Shown in pieces: positions 42,434 through 50,017 of a stretch of DNA of 64,000 nt. Within the stretch, counting starts at the first letter, position 1, and every line of letters begins with the position of its first letter. The DNA comes from Gillisia xinjiangensis (lineage in GTDB: Bacteria; Bacteroidota; Bacteroidia; Flavobacteriales; Flavobacteriaceae), in assembly GCF_046298265.1 (NCBI RefSeq), contig NZ_JBKAHK010000010.1, forward strand, positions 62,001 to 126,000, read 5' to 3'. The notes under the pieces were generated by a model that saw only the letters and a program-made list of their open reading frames with translations, searched no databases and was not told the origin of the DNA. The position numbers and the translations under genes are program-made.

Positions 42434-43706
42434 AAATGATCTAAGAATTGAAGACAATAAAAGTTTAAGCGAGGCTTGTAAAAGCAGTGATTTGGTTATT
42501 GGAGTTTATTACCTGGATCCTGAAGCATTTGAAATCGGGAAATTTGGATTTAAAAAAACCGAAAAATTCCGTGCCAGATTCCTTTTGGAAAGTTTGCAGG
42601 AACTCCGGGATAATCTAAAAAAATTAAATATCAGTCTTCTGGTGATCCGGCATAAGCCAGCAAAATTTGCTGAGTTGGTGGAGCGTTTCGAGATCACATC
42701 AGTTCATCTTCAAAAAGAATGGACGCCGGAGGAAACCAATACCCTCAAGGAGGTAAGATCAATTTTGCCGGAGCATGTGAATGTTAAAGAACACTATAAT
42801 CAGTTTCTATACCATCCGGAAGATATTCCATTTACTACCTTGCAAAACATCCCTCAGGTTTTTACCGAATTCAGGAAAAAATGTGAAAAATACACCGGGG
42901 TTAGACCGGTGGTTCCAATTCCTGAAAAATTTCCGGAAGAAAATTTACTTTCAGAGGATCTAAACCTACCAAGTTTAAATGAACTGGGATTTGAGCATTT
43001 TGAAACCGATACAAGATCTGCTTTTCCATTTAAGGGTGGAGAAGATCAGGCGAAAAGTAGGATGAACCACTATTTTTGGGAGACCAAAAAGCTTGCAGTG
43101 TATAAAAAAACACGTAACGGACTTTTGGGAAAGGATTACAGTTCAAAATTTTCACCTTGGTTAGCAAATGGATCCATTTCTCCAACACTAATTTACCGGG
43201 AGCTTAAGAAATTTGAAGAGGAAGTAACAAAAAACGAAGATACCTATTGGTTGGTTTTTGAACTTCTATGGAGGGATTTTTTCAAATATATCTCCCTAAA
43301 ACACGGAAATGAGATCTTTAAAGTTGGTGGAATTCTTAAAAAAGAATATTCCTGGGGAAAGGATGGGCACATCAAAGATAGCTGGATACAGGGAAAAACC
43401 ACAGAGAATTTCGTGAATGCAAACATGAAGGAACTCGCTCAAACAGGATTCATGAGCAACCGGGGACGACAAAATGTATGCAGCTTTTGGTCTAAAGAAT
43501 TACAACAGGACTGGCGTATTGGTGCTGCTTATTTTGAAAGTATGTTAATAGATTACGACGTACATAGCAATTGGGGAAACTGGATGTATAACAGCGGCGT
43601 GGGCAATGACCCACGGGACAGAAAATTCAATATAAAATCCCAGGCAGAGCGCTATGATCCTGCGGGGAAGTATCAACAAACCTGGCTTCAGGAAAGACTC
43701 TTTTAA
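42408..43706 (+). CDS. Cryptochrome, DASH family
   Basis: A 432-residue flavoprotein with blue-light photolyase activity on single-stranded DNA in characterised relatives. The N-terminal photolyase alpha/beta domain starts EKSIVWFRNDLRIEDNKSL. The FAD domain has KYSSKFSPWL-like DYSSKFSPWLANGSISP, ELLWRDFFKYISLKHGN, and the CryDASH-characteristic NANMKELAQTGFMSNRGRQNVCSFWSKEL. The closing region is DYDVHSNWGNWMYNSGVGNDPR. It overlaps DUF2256, and the Fe-S photolyase follows after 3 bp. Confidence 0.93.
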   Translation: MEKSIVWFRNDLRIEDNKSLSEACKSSDLVIGVYYLDPEAFEIGKFGFKKTEKFRARFLLESLQELRDNLKKLNISLLVIRHKPAKFAELVERFEITSVHLQKEWTPEETNTLKEVRSILPEHVNVKEHYNQFLYHPEDIPFTTLQNIPQVFTEFRKKCEKYTGVRPVVPIPEKFPEENLLSEDLNLPSLNELGFEHFETDTRSAFPFKGGEDQAKSRMNHYFWETKKLAVYKKTRNGLLGKDYSSKFSPWLANGSISPTLIYRELKKFEEEVTKNEDTYWLVFELLWRDFFKYISLKHGNEIFKVGGILKKEYSWGKDGHIKDSWIQGKTTENFVNANMKELAQTGFMSNRGRQNVCSFWSKELQQDWRIGAAYFESMLIDYDVHSNWGNWMYNSGVGNDPRDRKFNIKSQAERYDPAGKYQQTWLQERLF

Positions 43707-43709
43707 ACT

Positions 43710-45242
43710 ATGCGTAAACTTCGACTTATTTTAGGCGATCAGCTTAACCATTCACACAGTTGGTTTGACAACACCAATGAAGATGTCACGTATGTCCTTA
43801 TGGAAATGCGACAGGAGACAGATTATGTTGTTCATCACATACAAAAAGTGGTTGCCTTTTTCAGTGCGATGCGAAATTTTGCAAAGAATCTCAAAGATCG
43901 TGGCCACCAGGTAACTTATTACTATATATCGGACAAGGATAACCATCAAAGTTTAGAGGAAAATATTTCACAATTGATTTCAGAAAATGATATTGAAAAG
44001 TTTGAATATCAACTTCCGGATGAATACCGCCTTGATGAACAACTGAAAGCCTTCTGTAAAGATTTAAAAATCGATTCTGAAGCATTTGAAACAGAACACT
44101 TTTTAACTAAAAGAACCGACCTTACAACATTCTTCAAGGGGAAAAAGCAATTGACCATGGAATATTTTTACCGCGACATGCGGAAAAAGTACGATGTGAT
44201 GATGATAAATAATGATCCCGAAGGTGGAAAATGGAATTTTGACAAAAGCAACCGACAAAAATGGAAGGGTTCTCCGGAAATTCCCGATGCGTACTATTTT
44301 AACCAGGATGTTTCAGAAATAAAAAAGGAAATTGAAAAAGCAAATATCAAAACTATAGGATTCATAGATCCTGAAAAATTCAACTGGCCAACCACCAGGA
44401 AAGAATCTCTTGCTATTCTTGATTATTTCTGTAAAAACCTGCTGATACATTTTGGAGATTACCAGGATGCCATGAATACAGAACAGGTTTTTCTCTTTCA
44501 TTCAAGATTATCCTTTGCTTTGAATTCCAAGATGCTTCATCCCATGGAGGTTATTGAAAAAACCATTGAATATTGGAGGGAACATAAAGACGAAATAGAT
44601 ATTTCCCAAATTGAAGGTTTCATTAGGCAAATTTTGGGATGGCGTGAATATATGCGGGGAATTTACTGGAAAGAAATGCCGGGTTACAAGCAAAAAAATG
44701 AACTCGAAAACCACAATAAACTTCCGGAGTTTTATTGGACAGGAAAGACCAAAATGAATTGTTTAAAACACGCAATAAACCAAAGTCTGGAACACGCCTA
44801 TGCCCACCATATACAACGGCTAATGATTACAGGAAATTTTGCGCTTCTTACCCAAACTCATCCGGACGAGGTTGATTCCTGGTATTTGGGGATTTATATA
44901 GATGCTATCGAATGGGTTGAAATAACAAATACCAGAGGAATGAGTCAATATGCCGATGGCGGAATTGTAGCCACAAAACCTTACATCTCAAGTGGAAGTT
45001 ATATCAATAAAATGAGTAATTATTGTGCAGATTGTCATTACAAGGTTTCAAAAAAGGTTGAAGAGGACTCCTGTCCTTTTAATAGCCTTTACTGGAATTT
45101 TCTTGATGTAAAGAGGGAATTTTTTAAGGACAACCATAGAATGTCCATGATGATGAGTATGCTGGAAAAAAAATCGGCCGCTGAAATGAACGCAATAATA
45201 GAAAGAGCCAGCTATATTATTAAAAATTTAGATAATTTTTAA
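43710..45242 (+). CDS. Iron-sulfur bacterial cryptochrome/(6-4) photolyase (PhrB/CryB type)
   Basis: A 510-residue protein. It begins RKLRLILGDQLNHSHSWF, typical of the FeS-BCP class. GFIRQILGWREYMRGIYW and TGNFALLTQTHPDEVDSWYLGIYIDAIEWVEITNTRGMSQYADGG form the FAD site. Cysteines at residues 351, 439, 442 and 455 match, shifted by one, the four [4Fe-4S] ligands known from Agrobacterium PhrB (350, 438, 441, 454). It therefore very likely repairs (6-4) photoproducts. It is in one operon with the cryptochrome-DASH gene. Confidence 0.94.
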   Translation: MRKLRLILGDQLNHSHSWFDNTNEDVTYVLMEMRQETDYVVHHIQKVVAFFSAMRNFAKNLKDRGHQVTYYYISDKDNHQSLEENISQLISENDIEKFEYQLPDEYRLDEQLKAFCKDLKIDSEAFETEHFLTKRTDLTTFFKGKKQLTMEYFYRDMRKKYDVMMINNDPEGGKWNFDKSNRQKWKGSPEIPDAYYFNQDVSEIKKEIEKANIKTIGFIDPEKFNWPTTRKESLAILDYFCKNLLIHFGDYQDAMNTEQVFLFHSRLSFALNSKMLHPMEVIEKTIEYWREHKDEIDISQIEGFIRQILGWREYMRGIYWKEMPGYKQKNELENHNKLPEFYWTGKTKMNCLKHAINQSLEHAYAHHIQRLMITGNFALLTQTHPDEVDSWYLGIYIDAIEWVEITNTRGMSQYADGGIVATKPYISSGSYINKMSNYCADCHYKVSKKVEEDSCPFNSLYWNFLDVKREFFKDNHRMSMMMSMLEKKSAAEMNAIIERASYIIKNLDNF

Positions 45243-45398
45243 AATTAGAGTTAAACGCACGTTAAAAATGTTTAGGATAGATGGTTATTTATATAAATTT
45301 GAGAAGAATTACTAACCGGGTTATATGATTTTGAAAATGACAGGATGTGATTTACCTGATTTAATATCTATCGATTTTAAAAATCTAAACCATTAATA

Positions 45399-45413
45399 GC
45401 AACTTCAAGTTGC
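45399..45413. promoter_or_regulatory. Short inverted repeat before the lmo0937-like gene
   Basis: GCAACTT-C-AAGTTGC, a 7 bp perfect inverted repeat, 18 nt before the ATG at 45432. It could be an operator; no regulator gene is adjacent. Confidence 0.35.
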
Positions 45414-45431
45414 GCTAAACAACCAACAATT

Positions 45432-45587
45432 ATGAGAGATTTAATTTGGCTTATTGTAGTTTTATTGATTATCGGATGGCTGATAGGATATTTTGCATTT
45501 CCCGATTTAGGAGCCATTATTCACATTTTAATTGTGATTGCGGTAATATTGATTTTGTACAAACTACTTACCGGAAGAAGATTGTAA
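45432..45587 (+). CDS. lmo0937-family small membrane protein
   Basis: A 51-residue protein reading MRDLIWLIVVLLIIGWLIGY..., with two membrane helices (residues 4-23 and 27-45) around a short Pro-Asp-Leu-Gly turn, ending in KLLTGRRL. This matches the lmo0937-family pattern, whose function is unknown; such genes are often stress induced. I found it by hand translation. A strong terminator follows 25 nt downstream. Confidence 0.85.
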   Translation: MRDLIWLIVVLLIIGWLIGYFAFPDLGAIIHILIVIAVILILYKLLTGRRL

Positions 45588-45612
45588 TAGGAGTAAATAC
45601 CATTAAATAAGT

Positions 45613-45647
45613 AAGCCCCTTGATTTATCAGGGGGCTTCGCTTTTTA
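45613..45647 (+). terminator. Terminator behind the lmo0937-like gene
   Basis: Stem AAGCCCCtTGA / TCAgGGGGCTT with a TTTA loop, followed by CGCTTTTT. Confidence 0.85.
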
Positions 45648-45697
45648 TATCGTTTCTATAACTTACCTTAGTGTTGAATTTTTAGGATCAAAAATGT

Positions 45698-46456
45698 ATG
45701 TGGGATTTAAAAGGACAAACTGCTGTTGTCACTGGAGGAACTAAAGGAATTGGCAAGGCAACCGTTCTGGAATTTCTGGAATTGGGAGCAAGAGTTTTAT
45801 TTACAGCCAGGAATAAACAAGACGTTGTAAATTTTGAAAAAGAACTTCAGGATAAAGGATTTGAAGCTATTGGGATCGTTTCGGATGTTTCAGTTCAAGA
45901 AGACAGAGAAAAAACAGTACACTGGGTTCAGAATAACTGGCAAGCTCTGGATATACTTGTGAACAATGCAGGGGTTAACATACGCAAAAAAGCTTTGGAC
46001 TACTCAGAAGAAGAATTTCAAAAAGTTTTAAATATCAATTTGATAGCGCCCTTTGAATTAAGCAGGGCATTGCATCCTTTTCTGAAAAAATCGAAAGTTG
46101 GTACGGTAATCAATGTTGCATCTGTTGCTGCACTGCAGGATGTAGGGACGGGAACTCCGTATGCCATGGCAAAATCGGGCTTGCTTCAACAAACCAGAAG
46201 TCTGGCTGTAGAATGGGCACAGGAAGGAATTCGTGTGAATGCTGTTTCCCCATGGTTTACAGAAACTCCGCTTACCGAAGGATTTCTAAAACAAGACGAA
46301 AGAATGAATGGTATTTTAGGAAGAACTCCTTTAAAAAGAATTGCGAAAGCAGAAGAAATGGCCTCGATTATAGCTTTTCTTGCCATGGAAAAATCCTCTT
46401 ATATAACCGGTCAAAATATTATTGCCGACGGTGGAATGAGTATAAATGCCATATAA
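45698..46456 (+). CDS. Short-chain dehydrogenase/reductase (tropinone-reductase-like)
   Basis: A 252-residue classical SDR. It has the cofactor motif VVTGGTKGIGKATV (TGxxxGxG), the DILVNNAGVN motif and the catalytic Ser-Tyr-Lys set (INVASVAA, then PYAMAKSG). The end, FLAMEKSSYITGQNIIADGGMSI, is typical. An Arg after the second beta strand (TARN) suggests NADP preference. The substrate is unknown. Confidence 0.9.
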   Translation: MWDLKGQTAVVTGGTKGIGKATVLEFLELGARVLFTARNKQDVVNFEKELQDKGFEAIGIVSDVSVQEDREKTVHWVQNNWQALDILVNNAGVNIRKKALDYSEEEFQKVLNINLIAPFELSRALHPFLKKSKVGTVINVASVAALQDVGTGTPYAMAKSGLLQQTRSLAVEWAQEGIRVNAVSPWFTETPLTEGFLKQDERMNGILGRTPLKRIAKAEEMASIIAFLAMEKSSYITGQNIIADGGMSINAI

Positions 46457-46482
46457 GTATAAATACCTTACTACTTTTAGCC

Positions 46483-46490
46483 TATTTTTG
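46483..46490 (+). promoter_or_regulatory. -7 promoter box of the lipoprotein gene at 46505
   Basis: TATTTTTG, an exact TAnnTTTG match, 14 nt before the ATG. Confidence 0.55.
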
Positions 46491-46504
46491 TAAAAAATTT
46501 AAAC

Positions 46505-47182
46505 ATGAAGAAAATCTTAACTCTTTTAGCACTACTAATCTTTATTGTTTCATGTAAAAATGATCCTGAAAAAGCCGAAACCACTCAAAATGAATCTGCT
46601 TTTGAAGAACCAATTACAAAAGAGATCGCTTACGCAAACGGATTTAAAAATTTTAAAGACGTGAATCAAATCAATTTCACTTTTAATGTAAAAGTGAATG
46701 ATACCTTGCGTTCTGAACGCTCCTGGAAATGGTTTCCAAAAAAGAACAAAGTAGAACTTACAGAAAAAGGAGAAACATCCGGTTACAGCACAGTTGGGGA
46801 TCTAAATGAAGAAGAAACTAAAATCGATCAAAAATTCATCAATGATAAGTATTGGTTATTGTTTCCGTATGAATTGATATGGAGCGAATATGAATTCGCG
46901 CATAACCGAAATTCGGTTGCACCATTAAGTCAAAAGAAAATGCACCAAATAACAGTTAAATATTCAGATACCAGCGGGTATACTCCCGGGGACACCTATT
47001 TGATATACTTTGATGAAAATGACAAAATGATTCGTGAATGGACGTATCAGTCTGCAGGGGGAAGAAGTCTTTCCACTACCTGGGAAGATTATGAAACCTT
47101 CAACGGGATAACTATTGCCAAAATGCACAAATCTGAAGATGGAAGTTTCCAGTTATTTTTTACAGATATCATGGTAAAGTAA
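46505..47182 (+). CDS. Lipoprotein of unknown function
   Basis: A 225-residue exported protein with a lipoprotein signal (MKKILTLLALLIFIVSC, lipobox IVSC). The mature part is rich in aromatic residues and beta strands (INFTFNVKVNDTLRSERSWKWFPKKNKVEL; KYWLLFPYELIWSEYEF; ITVKYSDTSGYTPGDTYLIYFD). I do not name a family; proteins with this pattern occur widely in Flavobacteriia as conserved hypothetical lipoproteins. It has its own promoter and a very long terminator stem. Confidence 0.8.
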   Translation: MKKILTLLALLIFIVSCKNDPEKAETTQNESAFEEPITKEIAYANGFKNFKDVNQINFTFNVKVNDTLRSERSWKWFPKKNKVELTEKGETSGYSTVGDLNEEETKIDQKFINDKYWLLFPYELIWSEYEFAHNRNSVAPLSQKKMHQITVKYSDTSGYTPGDTYLIYFDENDKMIREWTYQSAGGRSLSTTWEDYETFNGITIAKMHKSEDGSFQLFFTDIMVK

Positions 47183-47214
47183 ATCCTTCAAATTCAGGAA
47201 GACTATCGAGTATT

Positions 47215-47259
47215 AAAATGTAAATACCGCTGGAAATTCCAGCGGTATTTACATTTTTT
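47215..47259. terminator. Terminator with a perfect 21 bp stem
   Basis: AAAATGTAAATACCGCTGG begins a 21 bp perfect stem with a single unpaired base at the centre, followed by a T run. It lies 32 nt after the lipoprotein stop and is symmetric enough to work for kynU on the other strand. Confidence 0.85.
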
Positions 47260-47494
47260 ATATAAACATCATTGTTATCCGGTAAACATTTATGTGAAAG
47301 CTGAAATTACACATCCATTTGGCATTTCAATTAAATTTTTAATAAACAAACCTTACTATTCTCAGTTTTTCAATTATATTGAGAATTAAAATGCCCTGAA
47401 AAAACAGAAATCATATCTAAATGTTTATCAGTTAATGAAAATTTCTCAATACTCACATCTCACGATCTTGACTCTTTACCAGACATTACTGTTT
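47260..47494. other. Intergenic region between the lipoprotein gene and kynU
   Basis: AT-rich with no gene. TCTCAATACTCACATCTCA at 47444-47462 is the exact reverse complement of 56506-56524. Confidence 0.5.
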
Positions 47495-48772
47495 TTAAAT
47501 CTTCAGGATCCCTCTTTTTAAAATCTGACCAAATTCATACATATCCTCATAAGAACAATAAAATGGTGCCGGAGCCAGTCGTATCACATTTGGTTCCCTC
47601 CAATCGGTTATCACCCCATTTTTCATTAAAAAATTAAACAATTCCTTTCCTTCCCCGTGCAGAAAAACCGAAAGTTGGGTTCCACGCTCGTTTTGGTTCG
47701 ATGGAGTAATGATCTCAAAATCACTTTCCACCTCTTCATCAATTTGATGTAAAATAAATTCCAGGTAAGCCACAATTTTATCCCGTTTCTCAATAAGCGC
47801 AGGCATTCCCACCTTATCAAATATATCGAGCGATGCTAGGTAAGGCGCAAGTGCCAAAATAGGTGCATTGCTTATTTGCCAGGCATGTGCGCCCGGTTCT
47901 GGTAGGAATTCTGGTTCCATTAGAAAACGGCGATCTTTAGAATGACCCCACCAGCCTTCAAAACGGGGAATTTCTTTAAGCCCGTGGTAGCGCTCGTGTA
48001 TGAAACATCCCGAGGCATTTCCGGGGCCGGAATTCATGTATTTATAACTGCACCAGGCAGCAAAATCCACATCCCATTCGTGTAATTTAAGTTCAATATT
48101 TCCGGCAGCATGGGCGAGATCCCAGCCTACCTTTGCTCCTGCTTTATGCCCGGCCTTGGTAATTGTTTCCATATCCAACACCTGTCCAGAGTAATAATTA
48201 ACACCTCCAAAAAGAACCAAAGCACACTCATCTCCTATTTCTTCAATTTTCTTGAGAATATCTTCTGTTCTGAAGTGATTTTCACCAGGTCTCTTTTTCA
48301 CTTCAACAACGGCATCTTCCGGGTTAAACCCATGGAATTTCACCTGAGAAGCGATCATATACTGATCACTTGGGAAGGCCTTTTCCTCACAAATGATCTT
48401 AAAGCGCTTTTTATCAGGCCTGTAAAAAGACACCATCAATAAATGAAGATTCACGGTAAGCGTATTCATTACGGTAATCTCTGAGGGTTTTGCTCCAACC
48501 ACTTTAGCAAGTTTTTCAGAAAACCGCTCATGATAATCCCACCAGGGTTTTTCCGCATAAAAATGGCCTTCCACCGCGAGCTTTGCCCAATCATCCATTA
48601 CCTCATCTACATATTTTTTAGCCGATTTAGGTTGTAAACCGAGGGAATTTCCGGTGAAATAAATCACCTTCTTATTATTTATTTCAGGAAATATAAATTC
48701 ATCTTTATACTTTGCTAAAGGATCTTCTTTGTCCAATGTGCGTGCAAATTCCCTTGTATTTCTGAATTCCAT
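47495..48772 (-). CDS. kynU: Kynureninase
   Basis: PLP-dependent cleavage of kynurenine or 3-hydroxykynurenine to anthranilate or 3-hydroxyanthranilate plus alanine. The 425-residue product has the N-terminal IYFTGNSLGLQPKSA, EITVMNTLTVNLHLLM, and EKAFPSDQYMIASQ. The PLP-lysine region is AAWCSYKYMNSGPG, preceded by VGWDLAHAAGN. With kmo it forms two consecutive steps of tryptophan degradation. Leader element copy 3 lies 66 nt upstream of the start. Confidence 0.95.
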   Translation of the reverse strand: MEFRNTREFARTLDKEDPLAKYKDEFIFPEINNKKVIYFTGNSLGLQPKSAKKYVDEVMDDWAKLAVEGHFYAEKPWWDYHERFSEKLAKVVGAKPSEITVMNTLTVNLHLLMVSFYRPDKKRFKIICEEKAFPSDQYMIASQVKFHGFNPEDAVVEVKKRPGENHFRTEDILKKIEEIGDECALVLFGGVNYYSGQVLDMETITKAGHKAGAKVGWDLAHAAGNIELKLHEWDVDFAAWCSYKYMNSGPGNASGCFIHERYHGLKEIPRFEGWWGHSKDRRFLMEPEFLPEPGAHAWQISNAPILALAPYLASLDIFDKVGMPALIEKRDKIVAYLEFILHQIDEEVESDFEIITPSNQNERGTQLSVFLHGEGKELFNFLMKNGVITDWREPNVIRLAPAPFYCSYEDMYEFGQILKRGILKI

Positions 48773-48835
48773 ATAAGCGGTTTTTTTTGTAAAAATACTA
48801 TTTATTCCTGCCTGCGGATTGTATTTCCGGCTGAT

Positions 48836-48878
48836 TCTTTATTGGTATTTGCTTCGAATTTCCATTATGCTCATTTGA
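48836..48878 (-). repeat. Leader element copy 3 (with 11-codon frame), upstream of kynU
   Basis: On the minus strand CAAATGAGCATAATGGAAA is followed by sequence matching copies 1 and 2 at about four of five positions. The frame 48874-48839 reads MSIMEIRSKYQ and stops at TAA on the same codon as the other copies. The inner pair CGG/CCG of the other copies is TGG/CCA here, preserving pairing; the outer GCATA/TATGC pairing is lost. It lies between the divergent kynU and O-methyltransferase genes. Confidence 0.55.
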
Positions 48879-48884
48879 TATGCT

Positions 48885-48892
48885 TAAATTTG
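48885..48892 (+). promoter_or_regulatory. -7 promoter box of the O-methyltransferase gene
   Basis: TAAATTTG, an exact TAnnTTTG match, 17 nt before the ATG at 48910. It decides that start over one ten codons upstream. Confidence 0.55.
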
Positions 48893-48909
48893 CTGAAATT
48901 AAGAATCTG

Positions 48910-49557
48910 ATGCATTTTATTCCGACGAATATAGACGATTACGCAGTAAAACATACTCAAAAGGAACCGGAATTACTGGCTAAGCTCACACGGGAAACTT
49001 TTCAAAAGATCCTTCAGCCGCGGATGCTAAGCGGCCATTACCAGGGAAGGTTGTTAAGTATGATCTCTAAATTGGTGAACCCGAAAAATATTTTGGAAAT
49101 TGGCACTTATACCGGGTATTCTGCTTTGTGTCTTTCTGAAGGTTTACAAAAAGAAGGGAGTTTACAAACCATTGATATTAATGAGGAACTGGCCGAAATC
49201 CAGAAAAAATATTTTGATCTTTCAGAATATAAAGAACAGATCCGTCAATATTTGGGAAACGCACTGGAAATTATTCCAAGGCTTGAATTGAAATTTGATC
49301 TGGTTTTTATAGATGCTGATAAACCAAATTATCCCGCCTATTTTGAATTAATCATAGAAAAAATGAATCCTGGAGGAATTATTATAACCGATAATGTCCT
49401 TTGGAGCGGAAAAGTGGTTGAAAAAGTAAAAGAAGATGATGCATCTACTATAGCGCTCCTGCGTTATAATAAAATGGTGGTGGAAGACAAGCGGTTAGAA
49501 ACGGTTATGCTCCCTATTAGAGATGGCCTGAGCATAAGCAGGGTAAAGGATAATTAA
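48910..49557 (+). CDS. SAM-dependent O-methyltransferase, class I (catechol-type)
   Basis: A 215-residue methyltransferase of the caffeoyl-CoA/catechol OMT family. The SAM site is visible in NILEIGTYTGYSALCLSEGL (motif I, about residues 60-80), TIDINEELAEIQKKY and FDLVFIDADKPNYPAYFE with the metal-binding Asp. IIITDNVLWSGKV follows with further metal ligands. The acceptor is probably an ortho-dihydroxylated aromatic compound (inference). It starts at MHFIPTNIDDY, after the -7 box. It is divergent from kynU. Confidence 0.9.
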   Translation: MHFIPTNIDDYAVKHTQKEPELLAKLTRETFQKILQPRMLSGHYQGRLLSMISKLVNPKNILEIGTYTGYSALCLSEGLQKEGSLQTIDINEELAEIQKKYFDLSEYKEQIRQYLGNALEIIPRLELKFDLVFIDADKPNYPAYFELIIEKMNPGGIIITDNVLWSGKVVEKVKEDDASTIALLRYNKMVVEDKRLETVMLPIRDGLSISRVKDN

Positions 49558-49652
49558 TGCAAAAGGGGAAAGAGAGGGATTCCCAAAAATAAATCCTGAA
49601 ACTAGCTAATGAATTTAAGTTCCTGATCGCACTTTCTTATACAAAGTTCGCG

Positions 49653-49934
49653 TTACAACCTTCGTTTTACCGAGCCCGTGATTTCTTCGATATCCTCTTT
49701 TACCTTGCTTATCTCACTGCGTACATCTTTAGAAATGTCGGTATCTATACCTTGCTTCTCGGCACTTTTTTGAATTTCGCTTTTAATGTCATTTGAGGCG
49801 TTACGGAGTGTACGCATACCTTTTCCTAATCCCCGTGCGATATCAGGGATTTTATCGGCACCAAAAACCATCACCAATATAAACATGATAAAGGCTATTT
49901 CTGCACCACTTATAAATAAAGGAAGTGTTATCAT
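49653..49934 (-). CDS. tatA: Sec-independent translocase TatA/E-type subunit
   Basis: Pore-forming subunit of the twin-arginine translocon. The 93-residue protein has a membrane helix (AEIAFIMFILVMVFG), the hinge (FGADKIPDIARGLGKGMRTLRNA, with the FGxxKLP-like motif) and a charged amphipathic tail. The Glu after the first residues (SGAEIAF) resembles TatB/TatA of Bacteroidota. tatC is not nearby. The gene has its own -7 box 5 nt before the start. Confidence 0.9.
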   Translation of the reverse strand: MITLPLFISGAEIAFIMFILVMVFGADKIPDIARGLGKGMRTLRNASNDIKSEIQKSAEKQGIDTDISKDVRSEISKVKEDIEEITGSVKRRL

Positions 49935-49939
49935 AGAGA

Positions 49940-49947
49940 CAAAGATA
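49940..49947 (-). promoter_or_regulatory. -7 promoter box of tatA, nearly leaderless
   Basis: Minus strand TATCTTTG, an exact TAnnTTTG match ending 5 nt before the ATG. Confidence 0.5.
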
Positions 49948-49961
49948 ATGACAATTTCTTT

Positions 49962-49995
49962 TAAAAAAAGAAGCCGACTCGTTAAAGTCGGCTTA
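49962..49995 (-). terminator. Terminator of the DUF6702-M1 operon
   Basis: Minus strand stem AAGCCGACT / AGTCGGCTT with a 6 nt loop, followed by CTTTTTTT, about 24 nt after the M1 peptidase stop. Confidence 0.85.
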
Positions 49996-50017
49996 ATTTA
50001 AAAAAAATATTTCCTGA

